NCBI GenBank assembly: GCA_020002265.1 | Contig: CP048228.1 | Span: 434,001 to 498,000 of the forward strand | DNA: 64,000 nucleotides | Reading direction: 5' to 3' | DNA from: Anaplasmataceae bacterium AB001_6 | GTDB taxonomy: Bacteria; Pseudomonadota; Alphaproteobacteria; Rickettsiales; Anaplasmataceae | Shown here: positions 19,967 to 29,757 of the stretch, piece by piece | Layout of the letters: every line of letters begins with the position of its first letter | Position numbering within the stretch: position 1 is the stretch's first letter | Notes under the pieces: generated by a model | The model's database searches: none | The model's input: the letters and a program-made list of their open reading frames with translations, nothing else | Told to the model about the DNA's origin: nothing | Made by a program: the position numbers and the translations under genes

Positions 19967-20917
19967 ATGCTTGATATAGAAAAATTATTAGAAAATAATA
20001 AAGTCAATAAAGACATATTAAACTCGTTTTTAGAATGGAGTTCTTGGATTGTCTATTATAAAAATTATTCTATTCATACTTTAGATAATTATTCACGCGA
20101 TGTTCTAAATTTTTTTTCTTTTATAGCCGATTACAGAGAGGAAATTGTTACTTTAGAGCTGATTGAAAAACTTACTCATCTTGATTTTAGAAGTTGGATA
20201 GCTAACAAAAAATCTTCTGGTACGTGTAATAATTCTAATGCTAGAGCATTATCTTCAATAAGAAATTTTTTAAATTATTTAAAGATACATAAAGATATTG
20301 AAAATGATGCAAATATGCAAATTTCAGTTAAAAATGATAATAATAAAATTATAAAGTGTATTACTATAAACGATATAGAAAACATTCTTTGTAAGATATC
20401 TCATAAATATAGTTGGATTGCTAGTAGAAATAGAGCTATAATAATGCTGATGTATGGTTGTGGTATGAGGATATCGGAAGTATTGAGGTTAAAAGTTAGG
20501 GAGGTTCAATTTGACAGTATACATGTCTTAGGAAAAGGTGGAAAAGAAAGATCAGTTCATTTGTACTCAAAAATTAAACAATATATAGATTCTTATATAA
20601 AAGATTCTCCTTATCATGATTTATCAAATCTAAAAAAAATACTTTTTGTTGGCATTAGAGGTAACCCTCTTACTAGAAATAGCTTTGCTGCCGATTTTGT
20701 TAATATAAGAAGATCAGTTGGTCTTCCAGAAAGTATAACACCTCATTCTTTTAGATATAGTTTTGCTACTCATCTATTGAATGAAGGCGTCGATATAAGG
20801 TCTTTACAAGAGATGTTAGGGCACTCTGATATTACTACTACAGAAAGATACACCAGGGTAGATAAAAGTGATATAATTAACGCGATCAGTTTTAAACATC
20901 CTAGGAATAATAAGTAA
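19967..20917 (+). CDS. XerC/XerD-type tyrosine recombinase
   Basis: 316 aa from the ATG at 19967 (a TTG at 19961 would add two). N-terminal SAM-like domain, then the catalytic domain with all residues present: Arg168 (G-C-G-M-R-I-S-E), Lys190 (L-G-K-G-G-K-E-R), His260 and Arg263 (H-S-F-R), His286 (G-H-S-D) and Tyr295 (T-E-R-Y-T). Size and R-x-S-E pattern fit chromosome-dimer resolution enzymes rather than phage integrases. XerC and XerD cannot be told apart safely here. Followed 19 bases later by radC. Confidence 0.9.
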   Translation: MLDIEKLLENNKVNKDILNSFLEWSSWIVYYKNYSIHTLDNYSRDVLNFFSFIADYREEIVTLELIEKLTHLDFRSWIANKKSSGTCNNSNARALSSIRNFLNYLKIHKDIENDANMQISVKNDNNKIIKCITINDIENILCKISHKYSWIASRNRAIIMLMYGCGMRISEVLRLKVREVQFDSIHVLGKGGKERSVHLYSKIKQYIDSYIKDSPYHDLSNLKKILFVGIRGNPLTRNSFAADFVNIRRSVGLPESITPHSFRYSFATHLLNEGVDIRSLQEMLGHSDITTTERYTRVDKSDIINAISFKHPRNNK

Positions 20918-20936
20918 TTTTAATTTATATTTTGAT

Positions 20937-21641
20937 ATGAGTTGTGATAGTAGCTTTTTATTAGGCCATAGAGAAAGAAAAAGGAATCAAGTGAGAAATC
21001 TCTCAGTTTCTGATATTGAAGAATTAGATATACTTGAAATTATGCTTTTTTATTGTATTCCTAGAAAAGATGTGAGAGATATAGCAAAATTTATTTTACA
21101 AGAATTTAAAACTATACATAATTTTTTATCTTCAGAAGAGATTTTATGGAGAGAATTGATTTTGAAAAAATATACATTAAATGAAAATACTATTTTCTTT
21201 TTCAAGATATTAAAATCCTTGATATATAGAGTAACACTACAAAATGTTGTTCATTCACCTGTTCTAAAAAATTGGACAAAAGTATTGGAATTTCTTAAGG
21301 TTAATATATCTTTTTCTACAACAGAAAAATTAGTAGTGCTTTTTCTTGACTCCGCACATAGATTGAAAAATGTATATTATCAAAGCCTTGGGTGTGTAAA
21401 CGAAACACCAGTATCTATCAAAACAATTTTAAAAAAAGGTATTGCTTTAGATTCAACAAAAATAATCATTTCGCATAATCACCCTAGTGGTAATATACAA
21501 CCTTCTGAACAAGATATACAGGTTACAAAAAAATTAGAAGCATCTTGCCAAGTTTTGGATATTAAGCTTATTGATCATATTATAGTGAGTAAAAATGATC
21601 ACTATAGTTTTGCAGAAAATGGTCTGATAAATATTTTATAA
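20937..21641 (+). CDS. radC: RadC family (JAB/MPN domain) protein
   Basis: 234 aa. Typical RadC layout: N-terminal helical region (here somewhat diverged from the helix-hairpin-helix) and a C-terminal metal-dependent JAB domain with S-H-N-H-P-S-G-N-I-Q-P-S-E-Q-D. The role is unclear; it was once linked to DNA repair but is now better described as a JAB-domain protein of unknown activity. Part of the xerC-radC-ispE run. Confidence 0.9.
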   Translation: MSCDSSFLLGHRERKRNQVRNLSVSDIEELDILEIMLFYCIPRKDVRDIAKFILQEFKTIHNFLSSEEILWRELILKKYTLNENTIFFFKILKSLIYRVTLQNVVHSPVLKNWTKVLEFLKVNISFSTTEKLVVLFLDSAHRLKNVYYQSLGCVNETPVSIKTILKKGIALDSTKIIISHNHPSGNIQPSEQDIQVTKKLEASCQVLDIKLIDHIIVSKNDHYSFAENGLINIL

Positions 21642-21673
21642 TTATTCTAAATATTGTATATTTTTAATTTTTT

Positions 21674-22516
21674 ATGCACAAAGAGATAATATACAGTCAT
21701 GCAAAAATCAATTTATTTTTACATATATTAGGAAAAGATCCCAATGGATATCATTTACTGGAAAGCGTGGTGTGCTTTTTACAAGATCTGTATGATGAAA
21801 TAATTGTTGCTGAAGAAAAATCTTTACAGAGAGTGATTTTTGATATAAATAATCTTAACGATGGAAAAGATACTGTATCTAAAGTTTTAGATCATTTAGA
21901 TAGTCTTTTGGGATTCAGAATAGATGTAAAGATACAAATAAAAAAAAAGATACCAATTGGATCGGGCATGGCTGGTGGATCAACAAATGCTGCGAGAATT
22001 TTACGTTTTTTTGCAAAAAAGTACAAAATAAAAGATCAGGATGTGTACGAAATTGCTGCTTCTATAGGCGCAGATATAGCTTGTTGTATAAATGAAAAAA
22101 CAGTAGGTTTTTCAGGTATAGGAACTATTTTACATAGCGTAATAACAGATTTTAAAAATTTTTATGTCATCTCTGTTTATCCAAATATTATGATTTCTAG
22201 CGCTTCAGCATATAAAAAATTGAAATTTGATAGTGCTAATTCATCGGCAAAAATTGATTTTTCTAATAATTTTTCTATGGAAGATTTACGCTTATATAAG
22301 AATGATCTGCAAGAATGTGTTGCTAGGGATAATAAGCTTATTTCTGATTTGTTAGGTTATTTGGAAAAAATGGATAAAATAATCTTTTCTAGAATGACTG
22401 GTAGCGGTAGTAGTTGTTTTGTTGTGTTTGCAAATTATAAAGATGCTGTAAATGCTCATAGATTAATACAAAAAAAGTTCCCTGATTTTAAAATTTTTAT
22501 TTCTGGTATTTTATAA
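21674..22516 (+). CDS. ispE: 4-(cytidine 5'-diphospho)-2-C-methyl-D-erythritol kinase
   Basis: 280 aa. GHMP kinase: S-H-A-K-I-N-L-F-L-H at the start, ATP loop P-I-G-S-G-M-A-G-G-S-T-N-A-A (94-107), and the C-terminal M-T-G-S-G-S-S-C-F. It phosphorylates the product of IspD, giving the substrate of IspF. With ispD, ispF and ispH in this window, four of the pathway steps are covered. Ends 4 bases before the next gene. Confidence 0.96.
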   Translation: MHKEIIYSHAKINLFLHILGKDPNGYHLLESVVCFLQDLYDEIIVAEEKSLQRVIFDINNLNDGKDTVSKVLDHLDSLLGFRIDVKIQIKKKIPIGSGMAGGSTNAARILRFFAKKYKIKDQDVYEIAASIGADIACCINEKTVGFSGIGTILHSVITDFKNFYVISVYPNIMISSASAYKKLKFDSANSSAKIDFSNNFSMEDLRLYKNDLQECVARDNKLISDLLGYLEKMDKIIFSRMTGSGSSCFVVFANYKDAVNAHRLIQKKFPDFKIFISGIL

Positions 22517-22520
22517 TTTT

Positions 22521-23519
22521 ATGGATTCTAAAGCTTTTCTTATTCATGAAGCAATTGACTTTGATAATTTAAATTTAAAAATATCTAAAGTGAAATTAAG
22601 ACAATTACGAAATGATGAAGTTTTGATAAAAAATGAATATATTGGAGTGAATGATATAGATTATCAGCAATTAGCTGCTATTTATCCTGTTAAATATCCC
22701 TTTATTCCTGGTTGTGAGAGTGTCGGAAGGGTAGTTGCTATCAACTCAAATATGAAGCATGGCTTTAAAGAAGGAGATAGAGTTGTATGCTGTAATGTGC
22801 CTTTTGGAGCTTATTCTGATTATAGAATTGTAAACATGAAAAATATTATTCCTGTACCTAGTGATATACCTTCTAGCACTATTGTTTCTTTTTTATATAA
22901 AGCAATGTATGCAAGTATGTTGGTGTTTAATACGTATTTTTTGAAAAAAGAAGTGCCTATATTAATTAATAATCCATATCGTTCGGTAGGTTATTTTATA
23001 TGTCAATATGCTAAAGGCACACCTTGCAATATAATTGGCACAGTTGATTCGAAAAATTTAAAAGGTGAATTATTTTTACATTCTAAAAATCCTGTTAATT
23101 TATTGCTTAAATATGATGAAGAAAATTTTGTAGAACGGGTATCTTCTTTTACAAAGGGTATAGGTGTGGGAGCAATTTTTGACTCTCTATCTGATAAAAA
23201 TAATTTATCGATTAATATAAAGTGCTTGATGAATTGGGGAATGTACGTATTATATGATGAAATGCGCTCTTCAGTAAGATCTATTAATATAAACTCTTTA
23301 CGTAATAAATCTCTATTCTTTTCTCGACCAAATTTTTTCTTACAGAAAAATTGGAGTGCATTTTTTTTAACTTCCGCCATTGGAGTAATTGAAGATTATG
23401 CTTCAAAAAAAATAAACGCAGGTATTTATAAAGAATATCCATTTAAGGATGCAAAACGTGCGTTATTAGATTTAAAAGAAGGGAAGGACGTAGGAGAAAG
23501 TATTGTGCTTAAAGTATAG
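22521..23519 (+). CDS. zinc-independent quinone oxidoreductase-like (MDR) protein
   Basis: 332 aa. Medium-chain dehydrogenase/reductase architecture: an N-terminal GroES-like part with N-E-Y-I-G-V-N-D-I-D-Y and P-F-I-P-G-C-E-S-V-G-R-V, and E-G-D-R-V; then a Rossmann part where the usual glycine-rich NADPH loop is poorly conserved (around P-Y-R-S-V-G-Y-F-I-C-Q-Y-A-K-G). No structural zinc cysteines. Closest to quinone oxidoreductase (Qor). The diverged nucleotide site leaves activity uncertain. Same operon as ispE and nnr. Confidence 0.75.
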   Translation: MDSKAFLIHEAIDFDNLNLKISKVKLRQLRNDEVLIKNEYIGVNDIDYQQLAAIYPVKYPFIPGCESVGRVVAINSNMKHGFKEGDRVVCCNVPFGAYSDYRIVNMKNIIPVPSDIPSSTIVSFLYKAMYASMLVFNTYFLKKEVPILINNPYRSVGYFICQYAKGTPCNIIGTVDSKNLKGELFLHSKNPVNLLLKYDEENFVERVSSFTKGIGVGAIFDSLSDKNNLSINIKCLMNWGMYVLYDEMRSSVRSININSLRNKSLFFSRPNFFLQKNWSAFFLTSAIGVIEDYASKKINAGIYKEYPFKDAKRALLDLKEGKDVGESIVLKV

Positions 23520-23530
23520 GTTATTGATTA

Positions 23531-24982
23531 ATGAAGAACGATTTAGCGATTTTATCTAGAGAAGAAATTTTATTATCAGAGAATAAAACAATATCAATAG
23601 GTATTGATAGTCTTACTATGATGAAAAGAGCTGGAGAATCTGTTGCTAATCTAATAGCAGGTAGATTTAATAGATCTAAAGTGTATGTCATATGTGGAAC
23701 TGGTAATAATGCAGGAGATGCAATTATAGCAGCAAAGTGTTTATCAGATATTGGTTGGCTTGTTACAGTGATGATACCCAAAGATTTATCATCTAGTTTT
23801 ACCTCAGAAGTAAAATTAGCTTTAACTTCATATAATGGTAGATTATTACCATTGGAACCCACGTTGATAGATTCTGATGAAGATATAATAATTATAGATG
23901 GTATTTTTGGATTGGGTTTATCTCGTGATGTAGATGCTCCTTTTCATGATGTGATAGATTATGTTAATAAATTAACAAATGCTACAGTTATATCTGTTGA
24001 TATACCTAGTGGAATAGAATCTGATACGGGAAAAATTAAGGGGATAGCTATCGAAGCAGATATTACTGTAATAATAAATTTTTATAAAATAGGGAATGTT
24101 TTATATCCTGGAAGAAAATATTGTGGTGAGCATTTTTTAGCAGATATAGGACTTGTTTGTTCACAAAAAAATATAAAATATTTTGTGAATTCAAGAAATT
24201 TATGGAATATTCCATCTTTAAATTTTAATAGTAATAAATACAATAGAGGCTACGTTATCGTATACGGTGGTGAAATAAATTATGCTGGAGCGTCTGTACT
24301 TTCTGCTCATGCTGCATTTCGCTCTGGCTCTGGTATAGTAAAAATACTTTGTAATAAAGAAGATACTTTTTTATATCGTTCAATATCTTGGTTATCTGTT
24401 ATATTAGGTTCTAATGCAGAATCTTTGGATGAGAGATGTAATGCTGTTGTTATTGGTCCAGGAATGGAGGTTTCTGAACATACTAAAAAATTAGTGATTG
24501 ATGTTCTTAAAACAAATGTGCCATGTGTAATAGATGCAGGTGCTTTAACTTCTTTTGTTGAAGATAGGGATGTTTTAATAAATCATCTTCATACAAAGGC
24601 GATTTTAACTCCTCATGAAGGAGAATTTAAAAGACTTTTTCCTGATTGTGAAAATGAAGAATCTAAAATACAAAGAGCTTTAGCTGCAGCAAAAATATCA
24701 GGAGCTATAATCACTTTAAAAGGAGCAGATACAGTCATCGCTCATCCTGATGGTCGTATTATAGTAAATCCAACATTTGCTTATAATCTATCTTTTGCTG
24801 GTTCAGGAGATGTATTATCGGGAATGATTGCTAGTTTTTTATCACAAAAAGTTAAGCCATTTTATGCCGCAGCAATTGCTGTATATATACATTCTTTGTG
24901 TGCAACTAAAATTGATCAAAATATTGTAGCAGATGATATTATTAATTATATCTCTCTTATCTTACAAGATTTGCAAAAATGA
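23531..24982 (+). CDS. nnr: bifunctional NAD(P)H-hydrate epimerase/dehydratase
   Basis: 483 aa, two domains. The N-terminal YjeF-N epimerase has M-M-K-R-A-G and C-G-T-G-N-N-A-G-D-A (55-64), then D-I-P-S-G. The C-terminal ribokinase-like dehydratase has L-T-P-H-E-G-E-F-K-R-L-F and A-G-S-G-D-V-L-S-G-M-I. Together they repair damaged hydrated NADH and NADPH. The glycine-rich anion loop reads A-G-S-G-D where G-G-T-G-D is usual. Also suits the nearby nadK. Confidence 0.93.
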   Translation: MKNDLAILSREEILLSENKTISIGIDSLTMMKRAGESVANLIAGRFNRSKVYVICGTGNNAGDAIIAAKCLSDIGWLVTVMIPKDLSSSFTSEVKLALTSYNGRLLPLEPTLIDSDEDIIIIDGIFGLGLSRDVDAPFHDVIDYVNKLTNATVISVDIPSGIESDTGKIKGIAIEADITVIINFYKIGNVLYPGRKYCGEHFLADIGLVCSQKNIKYFVNSRNLWNIPSLNFNSNKYNRGYVIVYGGEINYAGASVLSAHAAFRSGSGIVKILCNKEDTFLYRSISWLSVILGSNAESLDERCNAVVIGPGMEVSEHTKKLVIDVLKTNVPCVIDAGALTSFVEDRDVLINHLHTKAILTPHEGEFKRLFPDCENEESKIQRALAAAKISGAIITLKGADTVIAHPDGRIIVNPTFAYNLSFAGSGDVLSGMIASFLSQKVKPFYAAAIAVYIHSLCATKIDQNIVADDIINYISLILQDLQK

Positions 24983-25037
24983 ACGTATTATAGTAACATG
25001 AAAGGCTGGTAATTCTTATTCAAGATTTTTTTCAAAA

Positions 25038-26438
25038 ATGGAAGACATTATGATATCATCCAAAGTATATAATCTTGAAATAGAGCGCGCTATCATTGGT
25101 GCTATTTTAATAAAGAATAAAGTCCTTTTTGAGATTGATGATATATTAGATAAGCAATGCTTTTATGACCCCTTGCATCAAAAATCTTATGAATCAATAT
25201 GTACTATTGTAAAGAACGATAGTATAGCTATACCCAGTACTGTAGTTAATTTGTTTGATCTTAAGCCTGAAAAATTAGATGAAGCAAAGAAATATCTTGA
25301 AGAACTTCAAAAGGATTTTTCAGCCTTTTCGGATGTAAAGAATTTTGCTAAATATTTGAAAGATCTTTTTTTAAGGCGTGAAGCCATTAATTTAGCAGGA
25401 ACGTTTAAGTCTGTTGTAGAAAAGGATTATTCAAGAGATATTGGTATAATCCTAGAAGAAGGGGAGAAGGGATTTTTTAATCTATCCAAATCTCTTTATA
25501 GAGATAGTATAAAACCATTATCTTCATCATTAAATAAAGCTTTTGAGAATATTCAAGATGCCTATAAAAATAAGAGTAGTGTTATTGGTATTACAAGTGG
25601 CTTCTACGATATTGATAATCTAACAGGTGGTTTTCAAGAATCTGATTTAATAATTGTAGCAGGAAGGCCTTCAATGGGTAAAACGGCCTTAGCAGTGAAT
25701 ATGATTTTGAATGCAGTAAAAAATGATAATAAATCAGCGCTGTTTTTTTCACTTGAAATGTCAGCTGAGCAAATAGCTACAAGAATTGTTTCAATGGAAT
25801 CAAAAGTTAATGCCTTCAAATTACGTACAGGTAAATTGACAGAAGATGAGTTTAGAAGAGTTATGAATAGCAAAAAGATGATGGAGGATATGAAACTATT
25901 TTTTGATGATACTCCTGCTATGACAATAAATGGTATACGATCACAAATTAGGAGAATGTGTGCAAAAGAAGATGTATCCATAATTTTTATAGACTATTTA
26001 CAGCTTATTTATGGCATATCTCCTGGTAGAAGATTTGATAATCGTGTTAATGAAATTTCAGAAGTTACCAAAGGGTTAAAGGATATAGCAAAAGAAGTAT
26101 CTGTACCTATAGTTGCTTTATCTCAGCTTTCACGTAACGTGGAACAAAGAGAAGATAAAAGGCCTCAATTGAGTGATCTTAGAGAATCTGGATCAATAGA
26201 GCAAGATGCTGATTTGGTTATGTTCATATACAGAGAAGCATATTATTTGATGCGTAAAGCACCTAGAGAGGGAACTGATGCACATCAAGAGTGGCAACAA
26301 AAAATGAATGAAGTAAAGAATCAAGCAGAAGTTATTCTTTCTAAACAGCGTAATGGTCCAACAGGAACTGCCAAGTTACATTTTGATCCTAATTTAACAA
26401 TGTTTTCTAATATGGATAGCAATAGAGATTGGTTTTAG
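25038..26438 (+). CDS. dnaB: replicative DNA helicase DnaB
   Basis: 466 aa. N-terminal DnaG-binding domain, linker, and RecA-like ATPase with Walker A G-R-P-S-M-G-K-T-A (209-217), F-F-S-L-E-M-S, Walker B I-F-I-D-Y-L-Q-L, and L-S-Q-L-S-R-N-V-E-Q-R. Unwinds DNA at the replication fork as a hexamer. No intein is present. Located 55 bases after nnr; a further ATG lies four codons inside. Confidence 0.97.
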   Translation: MEDIMISSKVYNLEIERAIIGAILIKNKVLFEIDDILDKQCFYDPLHQKSYESICTIVKNDSIAIPSTVVNLFDLKPEKLDEAKKYLEELQKDFSAFSDVKNFAKYLKDLFLRREAINLAGTFKSVVEKDYSRDIGIILEEGEKGFFNLSKSLYRDSIKPLSSSLNKAFENIQDAYKNKSSVIGITSGFYDIDNLTGGFQESDLIIVAGRPSMGKTALAVNMILNAVKNDNKSALFFSLEMSAEQIATRIVSMESKVNAFKLRTGKLTEDEFRRVMNSKKMMEDMKLFFDDTPAMTINGIRSQIRRMCAKEDVSIIFIDYLQLIYGISPGRRFDNRVNEISEVTKGLKDIAKEVSVPIVALSQLSRNVEQREDKRPQLSDLRESGSIEQDADLVMFIYREAYYLMRKAPREGTDAHQEWQQKMNEVKNQAEVILSKQRNGPTGTAKLHFDPNLTMFSNMDSNRDWF

Positions 26439-26500
26439 TTCTTTTATATTTTAATTGTGAATATTTTATAGTATTCTTTCTTGTTTGGAGTTTTTACATC

Positions 26501-26788
26501 ATGAATAAAGAAGCAGTCCATGCGGTTATTTATAGTAAGACATATTGTCCATATTGCGAAGAAGCGACAAATATACTAGATAGATATTCAGATCTAATAG
26601 AATATGATAAAAAAAATATAGAATCAAATAAAGATAATATGGATGAAATGATTGCACGATTTGAAAAAATGGCAAAATCTTTACCTAAAACTGTACCTCA
26701 AATATTTATTAATGATAAATATGTAGGAGGTTGCGATGATCTACGTGAACTAGTAAAAAATCCTAAATGGCTAAATAATTATTTATAA
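26501..26788 (+). CDS. grxC: glutaredoxin, class I dithiol
   Basis: 95 aa from the ATG at 26501; an in-frame upstream TTG/GTG reading overlapping dnaB adds only hydrophobic residues without similarity. Redox motif C-P-Y-C (16-19) and the glutathione-binding T-V-P-Q-I-F-I-N and G-G-C-D-D-L. It reduces disulfides with glutathione and serves ribonucleotide reductase. A slightly longer central helix than usual (residues 30-60). Confidence 0.92.
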   Translation: MNKEAVHAVIYSKTYCPYCEEATNILDRYSDLIEYDKKNIESNKDNMDEMIARFEKMAKSLPKTVPQIFINDKYVGGCDDLRELVKNPKWLNNYL

Positions 26789-26801
26789 CTAATTTTTGTA
26801 T

Positions 26802-27635
26802 ATGCAAAACTCTTTATTGAAAAATAAGAAATTTTATTATCTTGTGAAGAATGGTTGTAACAATTATGCTAAGGATGTTTTAAATTATTTAAAAGAAGAT
26901 TTTGTAGCACAACCTTTTACGGATTATGTGCCTTATGATAAGGGATCATCTTATTTATTTGTTATAGGTGGTGATGGGTTATACACTCATGCTATGCGTA
27001 TGTTTAGAGGTAAAGATGTAAATATAATAGGATTAAATTACGGAAAAAGAGGGTTTTTAATGAATAATTGTCCTAAAGACAGAGATGATTTTAGGATATT
27101 TATGAATAATTTGGACTCTACTTTTCGAGTGAAAGTATATCCGTTTAAAGTTCGTTGTTTTGATAAGGCTGGTGATTGTAGCACATTCTTTTCTTTTAGT
27201 GATATTTATGCTAATAGAGACCTCTCCGGCATGCTTGATTTATCTGTTAGCTTGTCCAGATTTTCAGATGATATTAAAGTAGTAGGTGATGGTATTATTA
27301 TCTCATCACCACTTGGTAGTACTGGTTATAATTATTCTGCTGGAGGAATGATTGTACCGTTTTATCTTGATAGTAATCAGACAATTTCTATTATAAAACC
27401 TATTAATTCTTATTATCCACGTAATTTGAACGGTTTTTGTTATGATAGCAGGGATGTATTATCAATAAAAATTAACAATGAGAAATATGCAAATTTTATG
27501 ATAGATGGGCAATATGCTGGTGAATTTCAGAAAGTTTTAATATCTTTAGATGATTCATCTTATAGCGTTTTGCTGTATGAAAATTTTGATTTTATAAATA
27601 ATAAAATTATCAAGGAGCAATTGTGTTTGTCGTAG
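26802..27635 (+). CDS. nadK: NAD kinase
   Basis: 277 aa from the ATG at 26802. The catalytic G-G-D-G is at 56-59, followed by G-L-N-Y-G-K-R-G-F-L-M and the diagnostic D-G-I-I-I-S-S-P-L-G-S-T-G-Y. It makes NADP from NAD and ATP. Its end overlaps the start of coaE by 13 bases. Confidence 0.94.
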   Translation: MQNSLLKNKKFYYLVKNGCNNYAKDVLNYLKEDFVAQPFTDYVPYDKGSSYLFVIGGDGLYTHAMRMFRGKDVNIIGLNYGKRGFLMNNCPKDRDDFRIFMNNLDSTFRVKVYPFKVRCFDKAGDCSTFFSFSDIYANRDLSGMLDLSVSLSRFSDDIKVVGDGIIISSPLGSTGYNYSAGGMIVPFYLDSNQTISIIKPINSYYPRNLNGFCYDSRDVLSIKINNEKYANFMIDGQYAGEFQKVLISLDDSSYSVLLYENFDFINNKIIKEQLCLS

Positions 27636-28219
27636 GCTTAACGGGAAGAATGGCCAGTGGAAAGACAACAGCTATGAATATCTTTAAAAAGGAGGGTTTT
27701 TTTGCAATAGATGCTGACAAATCAGTATCTTATTTATATGATAATAATCAATTTTTAAAATCAAAAATAAATTCATTATTTTTTCCCAAAAGAAATGAAA
27801 AAGATGATATCAATAAATTATCTTTAATTAAGCTTATAGAAAAAGATGGATCTGTGCTTAATGTAATAGAAGAGTTAGTATTTCCAGAGTTATTTTTGTT
27901 TTTATATAAGGATATAAAAAATAGATTATCCAATAATAAATATATTATTCTTGAAGCTTCAGTTCTCCATAGGTGTGGTTTAAGTATCATATGTGATCTA
28001 GTGATATCAACAATTGTTGATGTTAAAACACAAATATACCGAATAAATGAGAGAAGAAAATACAGTGAAAAATTCATAAAAACAATAATCGAAAGAAATA
28101 ATCACGAAAATTACAGTAGTGATTTTCAACTTGATGCAAACGTTCCTTATGAAAAATATAAAATGAATGTAAAAAATCTAATCTATGAAAAAATTTTTCC
28201 TTTTATTCAGAATAATTAG
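27623..28219 (+). CDS. coaE: dephospho-CoA kinase
   Basis: 198 aa from a GTG start; AAGGAG at 27612-27617 is the clearest ribosome binding site nearby and fixes this start inside the end of nadK. P-loop G-R-M-A-S-G-K-T, then the D-A-D motif (F-F-A-I-D-A-D-K). Last step of CoA synthesis. Its 3' end overlaps convergent guaB by 17 bases, leaving no room for a terminator. Confidence 0.93.
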   Translation: MFVVGLTGRMASGKTTAMNIFKKEGFFAIDADKSVSYLYDNNQFLKSKINSLFFPKRNEKDDINKLSLIKLIEKDGSVLNVIEELVFPELFLFLYKDIKNRLSNNKYIILEASVLHRCGLSIICDLVISTIVDVKTQIYRINERRKYSEKFIKTIIERNNHENYSSDFQLDANVPYEKYKMNVKNLIYEKIFPFIQNN

Positions 28220-29669
28220 CTGATTCTCTTGTTATTTTAACTCCATGAGGGTGATTTTCTCTCATCGAAGAACCAGTTATTTTTATAAATTTACAATTTT
28301 TTTGCATATAAGAGATATCTTTACTTCCTGTATAACCCATGGAAGTTTTTATTCCCCCAACTATTTGATCTATAGTGTCTTTCAGGCATCCTTTAAAAGG
28401 GACCATGGCTTCCACACCTTCAGGAATCATCATTTTTTTGCTATCATTGATACCATCAGTATCGCTTTCAGATTTAAAATATCTAGAGCTAGAACCAGCT
28501 TTCATTGCTGGTAAAGAGCCCATACCACGATAGCTTTTATAAGATCTACCTTTATAAAGAATTGTGTCTCCAGGGCTTTCTGAAGTTCCGGCAAGCATAG
28601 AGCCTAACATTACAAGATCTGCTCCAAATGAGATAGCTTTTGCAATATCGCCGGAATATCTCATACCGCCATCTGCTATCACCTTAATATTTTTTGCATG
28701 ACAAACTTCACTAACTTCGCTTATTGCTGATAATTGTGGCATACCAACACCTGCTATAACCCTAGTTGTACATATAGAACCAGGCCCAATACCTACTTTT
28801 ACAGCATCAACTCCACAATTTATTAGATCATTTGCTGCTTCCTTAGTTACTATATTTCCAGCTACCAACTCTGTATTATATGCGCTTTTAATTTTTTCTA
28901 CCATTTTTAAAACATGTACGGAATGTCCATGCGCTGTATCTAAAATTAAAAGATCAGCGCCGGCATCTATAAGCATTTTGACTCTATCAAAATCCTTTGG
29001 ACCAATTGCTGCTGCCACTCTTAATCTTCCTTGTTTATCTTTGCAAGCGTCCGGATATTTATTAAAATTCTCTATATCTTTTACGGTTATCAAACCAATA
29101 CATCTAAAAGAATCATCAATTACTACCAACCTTTCTATTTTATTTTTATAAAGAATTGATAGAGCTTCTTTTTTATTTACATTTGCTTTTACAGTTATTA
29201 CTTCTTTTGTCATTATATCTGCAACTTTTGCATTTTTATCTGTGACACATTTCAGATCTCTATTAGTTATTATTCCCTTTAGGATATTTTTATCATCAAC
29301 AATTGGAATTCCAGAATAATTGTATTTTTCTTTTAGCTCAAATAACTTTTGTACTGATTTATTTACATTAATTGTAACAGGATCCATTATTACCCAGCTT
29401 TCATATTTTTTGACTTTTTCAATCATGAAACATTGTTCTTCAGTGGGCATATTTCTGTGTATACAACCCATTCCTCCATATTTTGCCATAGCTATAGCCA
29501 TTTGATAATCAGTTACTGTATCCATTGCGGCTGATATTATCGGTATATTTAGCTGTATTTTTTTTGTTATATAAGTTTTAACATTTGCTTCTGAGGGTAA
29601 TATATCAGACTTCTGTGGTAGTAATAAAATATCATCAAAGGTATATTTCTCATCTGTTGGGTTATTCAT
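28203..29669 (-). CDS. guaB: inosine-5'-monophosphate dehydrogenase
   Basis: 488 aa, standard. Catalytic loop G-P-G-S-I-C-T-T-R with Cys300; a CBS-domain pair is inserted at about 95-205; the flap region carries [12 protein letters not shown]. First step of GMP synthesis. Served by a near-consensus promoter (29713-29742). Overlaps coaE tail to tail. Confidence 0.97.
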   Translation of the reverse strand: MNNPTDEKYTFDDILLLPQKSDILPSEANVKTYITKKIQLNIPIISAAMDTVTDYQMAIAMAKYGGMGCIHRNMPTEEQCFMIEKVKKYESWVIMDPVTINVNKSVQKLFELKEKYNYSGIPIVDDKNILKGIITNRDLKCVTDKNAKVADIMTKEVITVKANVNKKEALSILYKNKIERLVVIDDSFRCIGLITVKDIENFNKYPDACKDKQGRLRVAAAIGPKDFDRVKMLIDAGADLLILDTAHGHSVHVLKMVEKIKSAYNTELVAGNIVTKEAANDLINCGVDAVKVGIGPGSICTTRVIAGVGMPQLSAISEVSEVCHAKNIKVIADGGMRYSGDIAKAISFGADLVMLGSMLAGTSESPGDTILYKGRSYKSYRGMGSLPAMKAGSSSRYFKSESDTDGINDSKKMMIPEGVEAMVPFKGCLKDTIDQIVGGIKTSMGYTGSKDISYMQKNCKFIKITGSSMRENHPHGVKITRESANYSE

Positions 29670-29712
29670 ATATATTTATAAAGAGGTATATTAATATTTA
29701 ATAAGAGGGAAA

Positions 29713-29742
29713 ATTATAATAGCATTTCGTTTGTTCTGTCAA
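29713..29742 (-). promoter_or_regulatory. guaB promoter
   Basis: On the minus strand a perfect -35 TTGACA (29742-29737) and perfect -10 TATAAT (29718-29713) are separated by 18 bases, 44 bases before the guaB ATG. The best promoter match seen in the window. Confidence 0.75.
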
Positions 29743-29757
29743 ACAACAAAGTTAGAG

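Noticed and set aside
19967-20917. Phage integrase or mobile-element recombinase
   Set aside because: Length, residue pattern and housekeeping neighbours fit XerC/D; no att repeats or phage genes are near.
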